A stretch of DNA of 64,000 bases from JAEUNX01 sp034004685. GTDB taxonomy: Bacteria; Pseudomonadota; Gammaproteobacteria; Burkholderiales; Rhodocyclaceae. The position numbers and the translations under genes were made by a program. Shown piece after piece: positions 16,284-25,548 of this stretch. Location of the stretch: the NCBI GenBank assembly GCA_034004685.1, contig JAVEWG010000015.1:6762-70761 (forward strand). Reading direction: 5' to 3'. Positions within the stretch are counted from its first letter, which is position 1; each line of letters begins with the position of its first letter. The notes under the pieces are model-generated. The model was not told the origin of the DNA and did no database searches. It worked only from the letters and a program-made list of their open reading frames with translations.

Positions 16284-18206
16284 CTATGGCTGCGAGGCAA
16301 GCTGCCAGTTGCCCTTGGGGAAGAATTTCACCGGGCTGGCGGCGGCCTGGACCACCGCGTTCCTGAGGGCCCCGATCACGTGCATCTCGCAGCGCTTGCA
16401 GTCAAAGCGCAGGGTGAGCTTTTCCTTGCCGTTCATGAGGGTCATGGGGTCCGGGCGGACGCCCTTCACTTCCTTGGGGCACAGGTTGAAGCTGTAGCGC
16501 AGACAGTGCTTGGTGATCATCAGGGAGACGTCGCCCCGCTCCTGGTTGGCTTCATAGGCGTCCTCGATGAGGCTCACCCCATGGCGGGCATAGAAGGCCC
16601 GGGCCTTGTCGTTGAAGACGTTGGCCAGGTAGGAAAGTTCGGTCTGGGGGTAGGGCACCGGGGGTTCCACCGGGGCGGCCCGGGGCGGGCGGGGATGGCT
16701 GGCCTGGCGGCGGGCAGCCAGTTCATCCACGGCAGCGCGGCGCAGGCCATTGACCACCGAGGCGGGCAGGAACCAGGGCTGGCTCAGCTTCAGTTCGATA
16801 TCTTGGGCCTGGAACCAGGTGTTGCCCAGCTTGGCCAGGTGTTCCCGCAGGGTTTGTTCGGCCCGTTCGGGCTGCTGGGCGGCTTCCTTGCCGTGGGGGG
16901 CTTCGGCCCGGGCGGTGACCCCGTCTTCATCGCTGACGGTCAGGTAGAAGCCCTCCGGAGTTTCGCCGAGTTCCATGGCCACCCGCACCCGCCGCTGGGC
17001 AGACTTCTTCTCCAGCAGGCGTTCAAATTCCTGGTCCCGGTTGCGGTGGAGCTGCACCCCCACCGCCAGGTCGGTGGGCATCCGGGTGGGATGGATGCGC
17101 CGGCCGTCCACCCCGCTCACCCGGTTGACCCGCAGGCCCGCCAGATCCGTGTCCGGGTCGAAATAGGACAGGCCGTCCCCGTTGTGCAGGGGCTGGCTGG
17201 CGTCCACCTCGAACCAGTCCGGACCCAGGCGGGTGACGGTGGCAATGGCCTCGCCAGAGAAACTGGGGGTCTCGAAGGCGCCGATGTCGCCCTTGCGGGC
17301 ATTCACGAAGTAGTCGGTGGCGCCCCGGTTGAAGGTCTTCTCCGGCCGGGGGGCGAAGGTGAGTTCGCTAACCCCGCTGGAGGCCCGGCGGTAGCCCGGC
17401 AGGGCTTCCAGCACCTGGTCCAGCATCCGCCGGTAGTGGGCGGTGATGTTCTTCACGTAGGCCAGATCCTTCAGGCGGCCTTCGATCTTGAAGGAGCTGA
17501 TGCCGGCCAGGGCCAGGGCCTGCAGGTTGGCGCTCTGGTCGTTGTCTTTCATGGACAGGAGATGCTTGTCCTGGGCGATCACCTGTCCCGCCTCGTCGGC
17601 CAGGGTGTAGGGCAGGCGGCAGGCTTGGGAGCATTCCCCACGGTTGGCGCTGCGGCCGGTGTGGGCATGGCTGATGTAGCACTGGCCGCTATAGGCCACG
17701 CAAAGGGCGCCATGGACGAAGAACTCCAGCTGGCAGCTGGTGGCGGCGGCCACCTTCTGGATTTGCTGGAGGGACAGTTCCCGGGCCAGCACGATCTGGG
17801 AGAAACCCACGTCCTGGAGGAAGCGGGCCTTCTCCGGGTGGCGGATATCGGTCTGGGTGCTGGCATGGAGCTGGATGGGGGGCAGGTCCACTTCCAGCAG
17901 GCCCATGTCCTGGATGATGAGGGCATCGGCCCCCGCATCGTGGAGCTGCCAGGCCAGCTGGCGGGCGCCTTCCAGCTCGTCGTCCCGCAGGATGGTGTTG
18001 ACCGCCACGAAGACCTGGGCCCGGTAGCGGTGGGCGTACTCCACCAGGCGGGCGATGTCCGCCACCGTGTTGCCCGCGTTGGAGCGGGCGCCGAAGGCCG
18101 GGCCGCCGATGTAGACCGCGTCGGCGCCATGGGTGATGGCCTCTATGCCGAAGTCGGCATTCTTGGCGGGGGAGAGGAGTTCGAGGGTCTTACGGGGGTC
18201 GTTCAT
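16284..18206 (-). CDS. rlhA: 23S rRNA C2501 hydroxylase RlhA (U32 peptidase family)
   Basis: A 640-residue U32-family protein, near the ~650 of E. coli RlhA (YdcP), which makes 5-hydroxycytidine at C2501. It starts MNDPRKTLELLSPAKNADFG. The U32 core has ELEFFVHGALCVAYSGQC-like sequence and a cysteine cluster CYISHAHTGRSANRGECSQACR that would hold an iron-sulphur cluster. Another Cys-rich segment near the C-terminus contains HCLRYSFNLCPKE. Upstream in-frame ATGs (18233, 18257) give unlikely extensions. The gene runs in the same direction as the cobalamin operon and ends only ~60 bases before it. Confidence 0.88.
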   Translation of the reverse strand: MNDPRKTLELLSPAKNADFGIEAITHGADAVYIGGPAFGARSNAGNTVADIARLVEYAHRYRAQVFVAVNTILRDDELEGARQLAWQLHDAGADALIIQDMGLLEVDLPPIQLHASTQTDIRHPEKARFLQDVGFSQIVLARELSLQQIQKVAAATSCQLEFFVHGALCVAYSGQCYISHAHTGRSANRGECSQACRLPYTLADEAGQVIAQDKHLLSMKDNDQSANLQALALAGISSFKIEGRLKDLAYVKNITAHYRRMLDQVLEALPGYRRASSGVSELTFAPRPEKTFNRGATDYFVNARKGDIGAFETPSFSGEAIATVTRLGPDWFEVDASQPLHNGDGLSYFDPDTDLAGLRVNRVSGVDGRRIHPTRMPTDLAVGVQLHRNRDQEFERLLEKKSAQRRVRVAMELGETPEGFYLTVSDEDGVTARAEAPHGKEAAQQPERAEQTLREHLAKLGNTWFQAQDIELKLSQPWFLPASVVNGLRRAAVDELAARRQASHPRPPRAAPVEPPVPYPQTELSYLANVFNDKARAFYARHGVSLIEDAYEANQERGDVSLMITKHCLRYSFNLCPKEVKGVRPDPMTLMNGKEKLTLRFDCKRCEMHVIGALRNAVVQAAASPVKFFPKGNWQLASQP

Positions 18207-18313
18207 CGGGGCTCTTGGGGTGGAGATTTTCATTTTTTTCAGGTGCTTAGGCCCCATTATCCGCGACCCTCCCCGCTTCCGTCGAGGCTGGGGGATTTTA
18301 GCGCCGAGGGCTT

Positions 18314-18547
18314 TCAGCCGTGGAGCCGGGCGTTCAGGTCATCCACCACCTCGGCCCAGTCCGCGTCCCCCGCCAGTTGTTCCCGCAGGAAGGTGGCCTG
18401 GGAGCCGCTCCAGAACGGGGCGTCGGCCAGGTGGACGCTTTCCGGCAGGGGCGCATGGGTGGCGATGAAACGGTCCATGGCGGTGGGTTCGGTGGGGAGG
18501 CCGAGCTGGGCGAAAAGCTGGGCAAGGGAATGCTGAGCGGCTTCCAT
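18314..18547 (-). CDS. DUF2789 family protein
   Basis: A 77-residue protein, MEAAQHSLAQLFAQLGLPTEP at the start, then FIATHAPLPESVHLADAPFW, FLREQLAGDADWAEVVDDLNARL at the end. This is the compact DUF2789 pattern found in many proteobacteria; function unknown. It is read toward rlhA and separated from it by about 100 bases. Confidence 0.8.
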   Translation of the reverse strand: MEAAQHSLAQLFAQLGLPTEPTAMDRFIATHAPLPESVHLADAPFWSGSQATFLREQLAGDADWAEVVDDLNARLHG

Positions 18548-18954
18548 GGTGGATCTCTCCTGAAAGGGACCCTGGATAGAGTCGGATGGGCCCCGGGGAG
18601 TTCAGTGGTGGTTGGCCGGATGAGTCCCGGCCGGCGATCGTTCGTTTCACCGCAGGGCCCGCTTGCATCGGGAGGCTTTGGCGGGATGAATCCCGCCCTA
18701 CGCGATGTTCCGGCGGGACGTGGGGCCGGCTCCCATCGGACACCGCGGTGGCCCAAGCCTTCCGCCTCACCCGCCAGTCTCTGGCCATGGGCGCCTTGTC
18801 GGGGGCTGGCCGGCACTCGCTTGACGTCCATCAAGTTTCCCGCACGGAACCCTCCCGCTGCGACCATCCGCCGCAAGGATCGGCGCGGAAAGGCCGGGAA
18901 AATTGTGACAGTTTTTTTTTGCCCCATTTGGGGGGCCGTATTTTGGAGAGTTTC
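18548..18954. other. Intergenic region with two REP-like palindromes
   Basis: These 407 bases separate the DUF2789 gene from the TonB receptor. They hold two similar short palindromes, GGCCGGATGAGTCCCGGCC (18614-18632) and GGCGGGATGAATCCCGCC (18680-18697). A T-tract (18912-18920) and a GGAGAG ribosome site lie just before the receptor ATG. I see no gene in it. Confidence 0.5.
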
Positions 18955-21216
18955 ATGTCATTCAAACGAGTTGCCCTGGCCACCGCGATTTCAGCCTTGC
19001 CCCATGTAGTTTCAGCCGCCGAGGGGGCTGGGTCGGCCGCCCCCGCCACCCTGAAGGATGTGGTGGTGTCGGCCAAGACCGAAGGTTTCCAGGCCGCCGC
19101 CGGCGAGGGGGTGGGGGCGGCCACCGTGCAAACCCTGCGGGCCGTCACCAGTGACACCGCCAGCCTGCTGCGGGATGTTCCCGGCGTCAGCCTGTATGGG
19201 GCCGGCGGGGTTTCCAGCCTGCCCTCGATCCACGGTCTGGCCGACGACCGCCTGCGCATCAAGGTCGATGGCATGGATTTGATCGCCTCTTGCCCGAATC
19301 ACATGAATCCGGCCCTGTCCTATCTGGATCCGTCGAATGTGGGGGCCCTGAAGGTGTATGCGGGCCTCTCGCCGGTCAGCGTCGGGGGCGACAGCATCGG
19401 CGGAACGGTACTGGCCGAGACGCCCCCACCGGTGTTCGCCGCCGCCGGCCAGGGCCGCCTCTTCAAGGGCGAGGCCGGCGCGTTCTACCGTAGCAATGGC
19501 AATGGGGTGGGGGGCAACGTTTCCGCCACCTATGCCACCGAAAGCTTCTCCGCCACCTATTCCGGCGCCACCGCCCAGGCCGACAACTACGACGCCGGCG
19601 GCAAGTTCAAGACCACCACGGTCACCGGCCGGGTCGGCCACAGCCTGGCCCTGGATGAAGTGGGCTCCACCGCCTATGAAACCCGCAACCACACCCTGGG
19701 CGTGGCCCTGAAGGGCGGCAACCACCTGCTGGAGGCCAGACTGGGTTACCAGGACATGCCCTACCAGTTGTATCCGAACCAGCGCATGGACCTCCTCGAC
19801 AACAGCCAGCACAGCTTGAACCTGCGTTACCGGGGGCAGTTCGACTGGGGCGCCCTGGAGGCCCGCGTCTATCACGAGAAGGTGGAGCACTTCATGGACT
19901 TTGGCGCCGACAAGCGCTTCTGGTACGGCTCCAATTCCGGTGCCGGCGTAGCCTGCTCCCCCATCCGTTTCATGGGGGATCCGGCCGGCACCTGCGCTGG
20001 CGGCATGCCCATGTATACCGAAGGCAAGACCACTGGCGCGGTGCTCAAGGCCGATATCGCCCTCTCCCAGCGGGATCTGCTGCGCCTGGGCGGTGAGTAC
20101 CAGCGCTACCGGCTGGATGACTGGTGGCCTGCTTCCGGTGGCGGCATGGGGCCGGGCAGCTTCGAGAACATCAAGGATGGCCAGCGGGATCGCCTGGCCT
20201 TGTTCGGCGAGTGGGAATCCCAGCTCAACGCCCAGTGGCTGACCTCCCTCGGGCTGCGCCACGAGCGGGTCAGTTCGGATGCCGGGGATGTGCGCGGCTA
20301 CCGGATCACCGCTGGCGCGCCGGGCAACCAGCTGGTGGATAGCGCAGCCTTCAACGCCAAGGATCACGAGCGCAGCGACAACAACTGGGATCTGGCCGCC
20401 CTGGCGCGCTACACCGCCAGCACCACCCTGGATATCGAGTTTGGCTTCACCCGCAAGGTGCGCTCGCCCAATCTCTATGAGCGTTACACCTGGTCCACCT
20501 GGGCCATGGCGGCCACCATGAACAACTTCGTGGGGGACGGCAACGGCTACGTGGGCAACCTGGAACTGGAACCGGAAAAGGCCCACACCCTCTCCGCCAC
20601 CTTCGATTGGCACGGGGCTGACCGCAGCTGGGAATTCAAGGCCACGCCCTACTACACCCGGGTGAGCGACTACATCGATGCGGTGAAGACCGGCACCTTC
20701 ACCGCCGACAAGTTCAATGTCCTGACCTATGCCAACCAGTCGGCGCGGCTCTATGGCCTTGACCTGTCGGGACACCTGCCCCTGGCCAGGACCGCCTGGG
20801 GCGAGTGGGGCTTCAAGGGCTTGCTCAACTATACCCATGGCAAGAACCGGGAGACCGGCGACGACCTGTACAACGTCATGCCCCTCAACGCCAGGTTGAC
20901 CCTGACCCACAAGCTGGGAGGCTGGGACAACGGCATCGAACTGGTGGCGGTGCAGGGCAAGGATGCCGTTTCCGACGTGCGCAATGAGATCAAGACCCCT
21001 GGCTACAGCCTGACCCATCTGCGAGCCAGCTACGCCTGGCAGCAGGCGCGGGTGGATTTCGGCGTGGAGAACCTGTTCGACAAGGCCTACTACCTGCCCC
21101 TGGGGGGCGCCTACCTGGGCCAGGGCACCACCATGAGCATGAATGGCGTGCCCTGGGGCATCGCCGTGCCGGGAATGGGCCGTTCCCTCTACGCGGGTCT
21201 CAACGTGAAGTTCTGA
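18955..21216 (+). CDS. TonB-dependent receptor, OprC/NosA-like copper type
   Basis: A 753-residue outer-membrane receptor. A signal peptide (~residues 1-21) is followed by the plug (LKDVVVSAKTEGF, LLRDVPGVSLYGAGGVSSL, DRLRIKVDGMDL) and a beta barrel that ends in a terminal aromatic, LYAGLNVKF. In the plug SCPNHM gives Cys113-x3-Met117, and VEHFMDFG gives His312-x-Met314. This CxxxM plus HxM pair is the metal site described for the copper receptor OprC. No canonical siderophore genes are adjacent. It starts at ATG after GGAGAG and is closed by a bidirectional hairpin. Confidence 0.88.
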   Translation: MSFKRVALATAISALPHVVSAAEGAGSAAPATLKDVVVSAKTEGFQAAAGEGVGAATVQTLRAVTSDTASLLRDVPGVSLYGAGGVSSLPSIHGLADDRLRIKVDGMDLIASCPNHMNPALSYLDPSNVGALKVYAGLSPVSVGGDSIGGTVLAETPPPVFAAAGQGRLFKGEAGAFYRSNGNGVGGNVSATYATESFSATYSGATAQADNYDAGGKFKTTTVTGRVGHSLALDEVGSTAYETRNHTLGVALKGGNHLLEARLGYQDMPYQLYPNQRMDLLDNSQHSLNLRYRGQFDWGALEARVYHEKVEHFMDFGADKRFWYGSNSGAGVACSPIRFMGDPAGTCAGGMPMYTEGKTTGAVLKADIALSQRDLLRLGGEYQRYRLDDWWPASGGGMGPGSFENIKDGQRDRLALFGEWESQLNAQWLTSLGLRHERVSSDAGDVRGYRITAGAPGNQLVDSAAFNAKDHERSDNNWDLAALARYTASTTLDIEFGFTRKVRSPNLYERYTWSTWAMAATMNNFVGDGNGYVGNLELEPEKAHTLSATFDWHGADRSWEFKATPYYTRVSDYIDAVKTGTFTADKFNVLTYANQSARLYGLDLSGHLPLARTAWGEWGFKGLLNYTHGKNRETGDDLYNVMPLNARLTLTHKLGGWDNGIELVAVQGKDAVSDVRNEIKTPGYSLTHLRASYAWQQARVDFGVENLFDKAYYLPLGGAYLGQGTTMSMNGVPWGIAVPGMGRSLYAGLNVKF

Positions 21217-21231
21217 GGGGATCGGGTTGCG

Positions 21232-21264
21232 AAAAAAACGCCGGTTTGTGCCGGCGTTTTTTTT
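21232..21264. terminator. Bidirectional terminator
   Basis: The stem ACGCCGG/CCGGCGT has a 6-base loop and is bounded by an A-run and a T-run of seven to eight bases, so it can work on both strands. It ends the TonB receptor transcript and the opposing pseudogene. Confidence 0.85.
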
Positions 21265-21298
21265 GGGAAAGGGCGCGGCGGTGCCAGCGGGTCCGGGT

Positions 21299-22035
21299 CA
21301 GGTCTCCGGATCCCGGCGGAGGGTGGGCTGGCGGGTGCCGCCATGGGCGCAGTAGCGGGCTTCCGGGGCGTGGCCCGCGGTCAGGCAGTCCGGGCAGCTG
21401 CGGGTGGTGGGGGTGCGTTGGAAGCGCCGGGCGGTCATCTCGGCACTGACGATGCCGGTGGGGACCGCCAGGCTGCCCCAGCCCAGCAGCATCTTTAAAG
21501 GAGGCGATGAGGCGGCCCAGGTCGGTGTGGGGGGTGAAATCCCCGTAACCCACCGTGGTCATGGTGACGATGGCCCAGTGCATGGCCACCGGGAGGCTGG
21601 TAAAGCCGCTGGCCAGGGCCCGGTATTCGGCCAGGCAGGAGGCCCGCTTGAGGACCCGGAAGATCCGCAGCCGGCGCAGGATGCGCACGTCCAGCAGGGC
21701 ATCGGCACTGGGGAAGCTGCGGGCTTAGCGCAGTGAGCGGCCCACGCAATACGGGCGCAGCAGGTATGCGCCGGTGAAGAACAGGGTGAACGTCCATGCC
21801 AGGACATGGAACAGGGAGCCATGGGTACTGGCCTGGGCCGGCACGCTGTCGGCCACCACCACCACTGCCACGCTGGCCAGGATGACGGCGATCAGGGGCA
21901 GGTCGAAGAGTCGGCTGGTCCGGGTTTCGGCCTCGAAGATCACCGTGTACAGGGCATGTCTGAGGCCCCCCCGGGCTTGCCGAAGCGTTGGGCGTCCTCC
22001 AGCTCCCTGCCCAGGGGGTAGTTCTGACTGGTCAT
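21299..22035 (-). pseudogene. Decayed voltage-gated-type ion transporter gene
   Basis: Fragments of a Kch-like ion transporter are spread over several frames. They include an N-terminal piece starting at the ATG at 22035, HALYTVIFEAETRTSRLFDLPLI, RILRRLRIFRVLKRASCLAEYRAL, the selectivity filter MTTVGYGD, and a C-terminal CPDCLTAGHAPEARYC tail. Defects are a frameshift at a 7-G run (~21968), an in-frame TAA at 21725, apparent deletions after ARSF and after EYRALA (pore-preceding helix lost), and a frameshift near 21493. It cannot make a functional channel. Confidence 0.85.
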
Positions 22036-22088
22036 CGGGCGCTTCTCCGGTTGCCGCGGCACGTCGGGCTGGCGGCGGGGTCATGCCA

Positions 22089-22316
22089 TCAGGCCGGAGC
22101 CTTGCCGTATTTCTTGAACACCGCCTTGGCGTCCTGATGGGCCCGCTCCAGGGTGCGCAGGGCCGGGTCGTCGTCGTGGGGGCTGAAGAACTCGTCCGCC
22201 TGGGCCTTCATCACGGCGGCGATGGACGCCTTCTCGCTCAGGCCGTGGCGCTCGAAGATCAGGGTGGTCACCTCGTCCAGATACTCTTCATAGGTCATGC
22301 ATTTTCCGATTGTCAT
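22089..22316 (-). CDS. Small acidic protein of unknown function
   Basis: The open frame has 75 residues; a likelier start is the ATG at 22298 (MTYEEYLDEVTTLIFERHGL), giving 69. It is charged and probably helical, with no membrane segment or metal motif: EKASIAAVMKAQADEFFSPHDDDPALRTLERAHQDAK. It follows the methyltransferase gene with a 4-base overlap at the longer start. I do not recognise the family. Confidence 0.6.
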   Translation of the reverse strand: MTIGKCMTYEEYLDEVTTLIFERHGLSEKASIAAVMKAQADEFFSPHDDDPALRTLERAHQDAKAVFKKYGKAPA

Positions 22317-23002
22317 GTCTTGCGCCAGAGGGTCGCCAGCCAGGGTTGCTGGTGGCGGGGCAGCCCCGCGGGGCGGTAATAGTGGTCCAGTTCAGCGAAG
22401 CCCGCGGCCCCCAGGTGGGCGCGCCAGGTTTCCAGGTCGTGGTAGCAGCCGTAGCGCCCGCCCTGGAAACCCTCCTGATTTTCACCCCGGGGATTGGAAC
22501 TGAACAGTACGCCCCGGGGCTTGAGGCAGGCGTGGAGGCGGGCCAGCACCTCCGCCAGGGCCGCCCTGGGCACGTGGAACAAGGAGGCATTGGCAAAGAC
22601 TCCGTCGAAGTGGCCGGGGGGCAGGTCCAGGGCCAGAAAGTCCTGGTGCAGCACCGGGCAGCCCGACGCCTGCCGGGCCATGGCCACGAACACGGCGGAA
22701 CCATCGAGCCCCACCACCCGGTGCCCCAGCCCGCGAAAATGGCACAGGTCGCGGCCCGGGCCGCAACCCAGATCCAGGATCACGTGGGGCGGCGGACCTT
22801 CAAGGGCGCCCAGGAATGCGGCGCGGTTCTGGCTGACGTCGTGATCCCAGGTGCCGGCCCGGAAGGCTTCCGCCTGCTGATCGTAGTGGGCGATGGTGGG
22901 GGCGGTCAGGCGGGCCAGGGCGGAGGCGGGTTCCTCGGCGGGCTCTAGCTCGGCGGGCGGGGTCTGGTCTGGCGCCCCCGGGGGGTGTGGCGGCATGGGC
23001 AA
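22313..23002 (-). CDS. Class I SAM-dependent methyltransferase
   Basis: A 229-residue protein with the SAM-binding loop VILDLGCGPGRDLCHF, the acidic end of strand 2 in VVGLDGSAVFVAMA, and the motif IV-like FDGVFANASLFHVPRAALAEVL. The first ~30 residues are Pro/Glu-rich and may be over-called. The substrate is unknown. It lies between chrA and the small acidic protein on the same strand. Confidence 0.82.
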   Translation of the reverse strand: MPMPPHPPGAPDQTPPAELEPAEEPASALARLTAPTIAHYDQQAEAFRAGTWDHDVSQNRAAFLGALEGPPPHVILDLGCGPGRDLCHFRGLGHRVVGLDGSAVFVAMARQASGCPVLHQDFLALDLPPGHFDGVFANASLFHVPRAALAEVLARLHACLKPRGVLFSSNPRGENQEGFQGGRYGCYHDLETWRAHLGAAGFAELDHYYRPAGLPRHQQPWLATLWRKT

Positions 23003-23053
23003 TCGATGGCTGGGAGAATGGGTGGATTGTACCCAGGCCGGGGGCCGCTGCCA

Positions 23054-24403
23054 TCACGCCAGGGTCTTGAGCAGGAGGCCTAGCGCCGCCCCCGCCGCGA
23101 TGACGTGGATGACGTTGCGCTTGTAGCGGAACAGGGCCACGGCCGCCGCCAGGGCGATGAGGGCGGAGCCCCAGTCGAAGGGGCCGGCGAGTCCCTTGGG
23201 CCACAGCACGTGGTAGGCGAAGAACAGGGCCAGGTTCAGGATCACCCCCACCACGGCGGCGGTGATGGCGGTGAGGGGCGCGGTGAATTTCAGGTCATCA
23301 TGGGTCGTTTCCACCAGGGGCCCCCCCAGCAGGATGAAGATGAAGGACGGCAGGAAGGTAAACCAGGTGACCAGGCAGGCCGCCACCGCTCCGGCCAGGA
23401 ACAAGCTGTCCGGGCCGAAGACGGCCTTGACGTAGCCGCCCACGAAGCCGACGAAGGCCACCACCATGATCAGGGGCCCGGGGGTGGTCTCCCCCAGGGC
23501 CAGGCCATCGATCATCTGGGTCGGGGTGAGCCAGCCGTAGTGAACGACGGCACCCTGATAGACGTAGGGCAGCACCGCGTAGGCGCCCCCAAAGGTGAGC
23601 AGGGCCGCCTTGGTGAAGAACCAGCCCATCTGGGTGAGGGGGTGGTTCCAGCCCCAGGCGCTGGTGAGCAGGCCCATGGGTATCAGCCACAGCAGGCCTC
23701 CCATAAAGGCGACCCGCAGCAGGCGGGGCCAGGTGAAGCGGGCGTGCTCTGGGGTCGGCGTATCGTCGTCGATCAGGGCCCGGCCCGGGGAAGGGCCTGC
23801 CTGGCCATGGCCGCCGCCGGCCTTGAACTTGTCGGGGGCGATCCGCCCGCCGAGGTAGCCAACCAGGGCGGCTGCCGCGACGATGGCCGGGAAGGGCACG
23901 TTGAGGGCGAAGATGGCCACGAAGGAGGCCGCCGCCACCGCCCACAGCAGGGTGTTTTTCAGGGCCCGGGATCCCAGGCGATGGGCCGCCTGGACCACGA
24001 TGGCGGTGACGGCCGGCTTGATGCCGTAGAACAGCCCGGCCACCAGGGGCCTCTCGCCGAAGGCGATGTAGATCCAGGACAAGGCGATCAGGATGAACAG
24101 GGAGGGCAGGACGAACAGGGCCCCGGCGACGATGCCTCCCCGGGCCCGGTGCAGCAGCCAGCCGATGTAGGTAGCCAGCTGCTGGGCTTCCGGGCCGGGC
24201 AGGACCATGCAGTAGTTGAGGGCGTGGAGAAAGCGTCCCTCGGAGATCCAGCGTCGGTTCTCCACCAGTTCCTGGTGCATGATGGAAATCTGGCCGGCGG
24301 GGCCACCAAAACTGATGAAGCCCAGTTTCAGCCAGAAGCGGAAGGCTGCCCAGAAACTCGGAGGGTTGGGTGGCTCCTGGGCCGGGGTGGGCTTATCCAT
24401 CAT
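23054..24403 (-). CDS. chrA: Chromate efflux transporter ChrA
   Basis: A 449-residue long-chain CHR transporter with two homologous halves. The N-terminal half shows LKLGFISFGGPAGQISIMHQELV and NYCMVLPGPEAQQLATYIGW; the C-terminal half shows LLTFGGAYAVLPYVYQ and GLALGETTPGPLIMVVAFVGF. Many hydrophobic helices are evident. ChrA exports chromate, probably driven by the proton-motive force. The second codon is also ATG, so the start could shift by one residue. Confidence 0.93.
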   Translation of the reverse strand: MMDKPTPAQEPPNPPSFWAAFRFWLKLGFISFGGPAGQISIMHQELVENRRWISEGRFLHALNYCMVLPGPEAQQLATYIGWLLHRARGGIVAGALFVLPSLFILIALSWIYIAFGERPLVAGLFYGIKPAVTAIVVQAAHRLGSRALKNTLLWAVAAASFVAIFALNVPFPAIVAAAALVGYLGGRIAPDKFKAGGGHGQAGPSPGRALIDDDTPTPEHARFTWPRLLRVAFMGGLLWLIPMGLLTSAWGWNHPLTQMGWFFTKAALLTFGGAYAVLPYVYQGAVVHYGWLTPTQMIDGLALGETTPGPLIMVVAFVGFVGGYVKAVFGPDSLFLAGAVAACLVTWFTFLPSFIFILLGGPLVETTHDDLKFTAPLTAITAAVVGVILNLALFFAYHVLWPKGLAGPFDWGSALIALAAAVALFRYKRNVIHVIAAGAALGLLLKTLA

Positions 24404-24598
24404 TTTTTTCCTGGTCGAAGGCGCTTGGGCGATTCAAGGCAAGGCAGGCGAGGGCCGACCCCCGCCGCAGGCCGGCGGTATGGATGGCAAACTACCATTG
24501 AGGTCATCCCTTTCACCATGGGTTGCCGAAATTTCCTCCGGAATTCAATATGCTTGAAGCAAGTAGCCGGATCGGCGTAAACCCAGGAGCGGTGGAAA

Positions 24599-25423
24599 AT
24601 GGAGACTTCCGTGCAGTCCCTCGACCAGGTGAGGGCGTCGGCTCTGGATATGGCGCTTCGGTTCGGGCCGAAGCTGATGGTAGCGATCCTCATCCTGGTG
24701 GCGGGCTATCTGGTTGGCCGTTGGGTGGGCAGCATGCTGGAACGCTTGCTGGCGCGCCTGCAGCTCGAGGCGCCGGTACGCGTTCTGATGGTGCGGATTA
24801 CCCAGATCCTGGTGCTGGGGCTTTTCGCCATCATGGCCCTGCAAAACCTGGGGATCGAGCTATTGCCCCTGGTGGCGGGCCTGGGGGTCGCGGGGGCGGG
24901 GGTCGCCCTGGCGATGCAGGGCCTCCTTGGCAATGTGGTGGCCGGCCTGACCATCATCTTCACCCGGCCCTTCCATGTCGGCGACTACATCTCCATCGCC
25001 CAGGAAGAAGGGGCGGTGCTCGACATCAGCCTGTTCAGCACCACCCTGGGGCATTCGGACCGCTCGAAGGTGGTCATCCCCAACCGCAAGATCGTCGGGG
25101 AGATCCTCCACAACCATGGCCAGATCCGGCGGCTCGACATCGCGGTGGGGGTTTCCTACGGAACCGATGTGGATGCCGCCCTGGGCCTGATCAGGGAGAT
25201 TCTCCACGCCAATCCCAGGGTGCTGCGGGATCCGGCGCCTGAGTTCAGGGTGGGGCGGCTGGCCGAATCCAGCGTCACCCTCAGTGTCACGCCCTGGGTC
25301 GGAGTGCCGGACTACGAGGCGGCGATCGGCGAGGTCAACAAGGCGATCCTGGAAACTTTCCGTACTCGCGGCATCGCCATCGCGTTGCCCCAGTGCGAAG
25401 TCAGGATGCTGTCCAGGGTCTGA
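24599..25423 (+). CDS. mscS: Small-conductance mechanosensitive channel, MscS type
   Basis: A 274-residue protein with the size and layout of MscS: three N-terminal hydrophobic helices, the glycine/alanine-rich pore helix VAGLGVAGAGVALAMQGLLGNVVAG, then the beta domain FTRPFHVGDYISIAQEEGAVL and IPNRKIVGEILHNHGQI. It releases solutes on osmotic downshock. The ATG follows a good GGAG/GGTGGA-type ribosome site and is divergent from chrA. Confidence 0.88.
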   Translation: METSVQSLDQVRASALDMALRFGPKLMVAILILVAGYLVGRWVGSMLERLLARLQLEAPVRVLMVRITQILVLGLFAIMALQNLGIELLPLVAGLGVAGAGVALAMQGLLGNVVAGLTIIFTRPFHVGDYISIAQEEGAVLDISLFSTTLGHSDRSKVVIPNRKIVGEILHNHGQIRRLDIAVGVSYGTDVDAALGLIREILHANPRVLRDPAPEFRVGRLAESSVTLSVTPWVGVPDYEAAIGEVNKAILETFRTRGIAIALPQCEVRMLSRV

Positions 25424-25548
25424 TGGCCCCTTGCCAGGGGTAATCCCGGTGGTGCCGCCGTGGGTGGGGCGATAAGACTCGACCCGGGTTGGTGTTTCTG
25501 CTTATGATAGCGATTCATACCATTTGCCCGTAAGCATAAGAGGCTGCC

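Noticed and set aside
14641..16497. A 618-codon open frame on the + strand across the cobalamin genes
   Set aside because: It lies opposite cobM, cbiM and the riboswitch, is Gln/Gly/His-rich as antisense frames of GC-rich genes are, and crosses non-coding RNA.
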